A DNA stretch of 8,190 nt from Caldifarciminota bacterium (GTDB taxonomy: Bacteria > Hydrothermota > Hydrothermia > B15-G9). A program made the translations under genes and the position numbers. How positions within the stretch are numbered: the first letter of the stretch is position 1; each line of letters begins with the position of its first letter. This document shows positions 6,309 through 8,190 of this stretch, piece after piece. Under the pieces are notes generated by a model. That model saw nothing but the letters and a program-made list of their open reading frames with translations. It made no database searches and had not been told where the DNA came from. The DNA is taken from NCBI GenBank assembly GCA_027064565.1, contig JAMOPK010000336.1, positions 1 to 8,190 on the forward strand, given 5' to 3'.

Positions 6309-6564
6309 CGAATCCCTCTTCTACAAGTTTTATAAGCTCTTTTAGAGCCTCTTCCTCATCCGGGCCATCTGCTCGAATTATGATCTCGCTGCCCTTGCCG
6401 GCAACCAGCATGAGCAATCCGAGTATAGATTTGCCATCCACCACCATCCCATCCTTCTCTACCTCTATCTCGGCTTCATATTTGTTGGCCGTCTGAGTGA
6501 AAAGCGTTGCTGGACGCGCATGAATGCCCAATTTGTTGACGATTTTCACCTTTTTTTCAATCAT
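6289..6564 (-). CDS. ptsH: Phosphocarrier protein HPr
   Basis: HPr carries phosphate from Enzyme I to sugar-specific EIIA proteins. From ATG 6564 the protein has 91 residues, close to the family norm. The active-site histidine is His15 in NKLGIHARPATLF. The regulatory serine is Ser46 in GKSILGLLMLVAGKG, exactly the canonical numbering, which also supports this start over the GTG one codon upstream. The preserved Ser46 context fits control by an HPr kinase/phosphorylase, but no hprK lies in the window. The ATG overlaps the stop of the DUF503 gene as TGATG, with GAGG 8 bases upstream. The acidic C-terminal tail (EEGFGEDKDP) is a few residues longer than in E. coli HPr. Its 3' end contains the start of ptsI, so the pair is tightly coupled. 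Confidence 0.96.
   Translation of the reverse strand: MIEKKVKIVNKLGIHARPATLFTQTANKYEAEIEVEKDGMVVDGKSILGLLMLVAGKGSEIIIRADGPDEEEALKELIKLVEEGFGEDKDP
6314..6318 (-). promoter_or_regulatory. Ribosome binding site supporting the GTG start of ptsI
   Basis: GAGGG on the minus strand, inside the 3' end of ptsH, lies 5 bases before the GTG at 6308. No ATG occurs near the N-terminus of the EI frame, and family homology begins only ten codons later (YKGIRVSPGI). The GTG with a 20-base overlap is therefore the best start. Confidence 0.6.
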
Positions 6565-6842
6565 CACAGAAACCTCAAAGTGTAATCCAGCACCTGCACC
6601 CTCTTTTCCTGCTCGATCGTGCCGATAACTTTCGAGAGTATCGAATTAGCAAGGCTACTGTCGTTGGAGACAACCGCTACCATCAGCCTGGAGCGCTGCC
6701 ATAGGTCCTGCGCATCAACTTCTGCAACCGATACATTGAATTTTTTGACTTTATCTTTGATGCTGCGCAGGACATACCTCTTTTCCTTGAGCGAACTCGA
6801 ATGTGGAATATAAAGGTCTATTTCAAGCACTCCAATGGGCAT
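6564..6842 (-). CDS. DUF503 family protein (YlxP-like)
   Basis: The 92-residue protein matches the DUF503/YlxP family over its whole length. It has GVLEIDLYIPHSSSLKEKR near the start, then VLRSIKDKVKKFNVSVAEVD, the hallmark DLWQRSRLMVAVVSND, and a C-terminal LDYTLRFL. Members are small cytoplasmic alpha/beta proteins of unsettled function, usually encoded directly after infB and often before rbfA, so a ribosome- or translation-linked role is commonly supposed. Here it keeps the infB link (5 bases apart) but is followed by ptsH, sharing TGATG with it. The ATG start at 6842 has only a weak GAG-type ribosome binding site, as expected if ribosomes arrive from infB. Confidence 0.93.
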   Translation of the reverse strand: MPIGVLEIDLYIPHSSSLKEKRYVLRSIKDKVKKFNVSVAEVDAQDLWQRSRLMVAVVSNDSSLANSILSKVIGTIEQEKRVQVLDYTLRFL

Positions 6843-6847
6843 AGCTC

Positions 6848-8190
6848 TTATTTTTCTTCTGAAGGTATAAGTTCAGGTTCTTTTTCGATCACCTTGTAAG
6901 CTTCAATTATGTCGCCAGGTTTGATTTTGTCGAAACCTTCGATCTTTATTCCGCATTCATAGCCTGCTTGAACCTCCTTGACGTCATCTTTGAATCGTTT
7001 AAGGGATTCGATCCTGCCGTCGAAAATGACCTCACCATCCCGCCTGACCCTGACAAACGCATTTCTCTCGATAACTCCGTTGAGCACGTAGCAACCAGCT
7101 GCTGTGCCACCCTTGGATATGCGGAAGGTCTGACGAACTTCTGCCTGACCGATGACAACTTCTTCTTTCTCAGGCTCCAGCAACCCGGTGAGAAGCTTTT
7201 TGACGTCTTCAAATAGCTGATAGATTACTTTGTAGGTCTTGATCAGTATGCCCCTTGTCCTCGCCGCCTCTCTCGCCTTGCTGGTAACTTTGACGTTGAA
7301 AGCGATTATCACTGCATCTGCGGTATCGGCCAGAAGGACATCGGACTCAGAGACAGGGCCAACTCCCATGTGGAGGATTTTCAGCTCGACCTGCTGATAC
7401 TTCATCCTTGACAGGCTGTCGTGGATAGCCTCGATAGAGCCCTGGGTATCGCCCTTAAGGATGATGCCAAGCTGTTTCTTTTCGCCGGCCTTGATCTCCT
7501 CCATCATCTGGGCCAGCCTGTCGGTGACCGAGATTCTACCGCCCTGATTCTTGAGTTGTTCCTTGTTCCGCTCGGCGATTTCCCTCGCTTCCGACTCCGA
7601 TTTCGTCACCCTCAAGATGCTGCCGGCCTGCGGCAGCTCCTCGAACCCCTGAACAAGCGCCGGAAGTCCCGGTGTGACTTTGTCTATCTTTTCGTTGAAT
7701 TCGTCGTAAAGCGCCCTGACCTTGCCGTAAGTTGTGCCTGCAACGAACGGATCACCGACCTTGAGCGTGCCCTGTTTGACGATAACCGTGCCCACCGGCC
7801 CGCGTCCGGTCTCCAGCTTGGACTCAAGCACCACAGCGCGTGCAGGGACGTCATAAGCTGCTTTGAGGTCAAGCTCCTCGGCTTTTATGAGGATGGCCGT
7901 GAGGAGGGCGTCGATGTTGGTGCCCTTGAGGGCCGAGATCTGCACGACTATGGTGTTGCCGCCCCACTCCTCAGGCACAAGGCCGTATTGGGTAAGCTGG
8001 GTCATGACCTTTTCCGGATCAGCATTGGGTTTATCGATCTTGTTGATCGCCACGATGATGGGCACACCGGCAACTTTGGCATGGTTGATGGCTTCGACGG
8101 TCTGCGGCATCACGCCGTCATCGGCGGCGACCACAAGGACAACGATGTCCGTCACCTGAGCGCCACGGGCTCGTAGAGCCGTGAAAGCCT
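6848..8190 (-). CDS. infB: Translation initiation factor IF-2, C-terminal part (5' end outside window)
   Basis: IF-2 is the GTPase that brings formylmethionyl-tRNA to the 30S subunit and promotes subunit joining. The frame is open to the right edge and reads AFTALRARGAQVTDIVVLVV there, immediately after the G3 DTPGH motif that lies outside the window. About 447 residues are present. They include VAADDGVMPQTVEAINHAK, the G4 motif in VAINKIDKP, the G5 region ISALKG, domain II (ARAVVLESKLETGRGPVGTV and VGDPFVAGTTYGKVRA), domain III (QLGIILKGDTQGSIEAI) and the fMet-tRNA-binding C-terminal domain (GQAEVRQTF, GTAAGCYVLNG, CGIKIEGFDKIKPGDIIEAY). A GTG at 8155 is internal and should not be taken as the start. 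The stop is TAA, 5 bases before DUF503. The gene heads the visible minus-strand group, and its promoter is beyond the window. Confidence 0.97.
   Translation of the reverse strand, partial: AFTALRARGAQVTDIVVLVVAADDGVMPQTVEAINHAKVAGVPIIVAINKIDKPNADPEKVMTQLTQYGLVPEEWGGNTIVVQISALKGTNIDALLTAILIKAEELDLKAAYDVPARAVVLESKLETGRGPVGTVIVKQGTLKVGDPFVAGTTYGKVRALYDEFNEKIDKVTPGLPALVQGFEELPQAGSILRVTKSESEAREIAERNKEQLKNQGGRISVTDRLAQMMEEIKAGEKKQLGIILKGDTQGSIEAIHDSLSRMKYQQVELKILHMGVGPVSESDVLLADTADAVIIAFNVKVTSKAREAARTRGILIKTYKVIYQLFEDVKKLLTGLLEPEKEEVVIGQAEVRQTFRISKGGTAAGCYVLNGVIERNAFVRVRRDGEVIFDGRIESLKRFKDDVKEVQAGYECGIKIEGFDKIKPGDIIEAYKVIEKEPELIPSEEK

Noticed and set aside
7421..8176. Long plus-strand open frame of 251 codons opposite infB
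   Set aside because: It is antisense to a secure IF-2 gene, has no recognisable family and its frame mirrors the codon structure of infB.
1..8190. Mobile elements, CRISPR arrays, toxin-antitoxin or defence genes
   Set aside because: I saw no repeat arrays, transposase or integrase motifs, or terminal inverted repeats. Apart from the YjbQ remnant, the DNA is ordinary chromosomal coding sequence.

Overview
This is bacterial protein-coding DNA, almost gap-free, with moderate GC content. It holds two gene groups that converge at position 3727/3728. I cannot assign a lineage. MnmG, bacterial IF-2 and a PTS Enzyme I/HPr pair rule out archaea and most eukaryotic sources. A split glycine dehydrogenase (a separate GcvPA) and a DUF503 gene after infB point away from Enterobacteria and towards Firmicutes-like, deltaproteobacterial, thermophilic or candidate-phylum bacteria. 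No stretch of 300 bases lacks a gene. The longest non-coding gap is the 79 bases between mnmG and gcvH.

Left group, + strand (1-3727): the 3' two thirds of mnmG (tRNA wobble-uridine modification); a short gap with a hairpin and a promoter-like element; gcvH (lipoyl carrier of glycine cleavage); gcvPA (subunit 1 of the P protein); and a stand-alone tandem ACT-domain protein translationally linked to gcvPA. The expected partner gcvPB does not follow. A 3' remnant of a YjbQ/UPF0047-family gene comes next and ends exactly at the convergent junction. GcvH and GcvPA should work with GcvPB, GcvT and a dihydrolipoamide dehydrogenase encoded elsewhere. The ACT protein is an attractive candidate amino-acid sensor for this pathway, but that role is inferred.

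Right group, - strand (8190 down to 3728): the 3' part of infB (translation initiation factor 2), a DUF503/YlxP gene, ptsH (HPr), ptsI (Enzyme I) and an unrecognised eight-helix membrane protein. Genes are 5 bases apart or overlap, so this is very probably one transcript whose promoter lies upstream of the window. DUF503 is commonly followed by rbfA and truB. Here the general PTS phosphorelay takes that place, coupling PTS synthesis to the translation-factor operon. No sugar-specific EII is visible.

The most notable points are the orphan ACT tandem in the gcvPB position, the YjbQ remnant whose homology begins at the ACT stop codon, and the membrane protein that looks like a duplicated four-helix unit and resembles a sensor domain without an output domain. 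I found no mobile element, CRISPR array, RNA gene or riboswitch.
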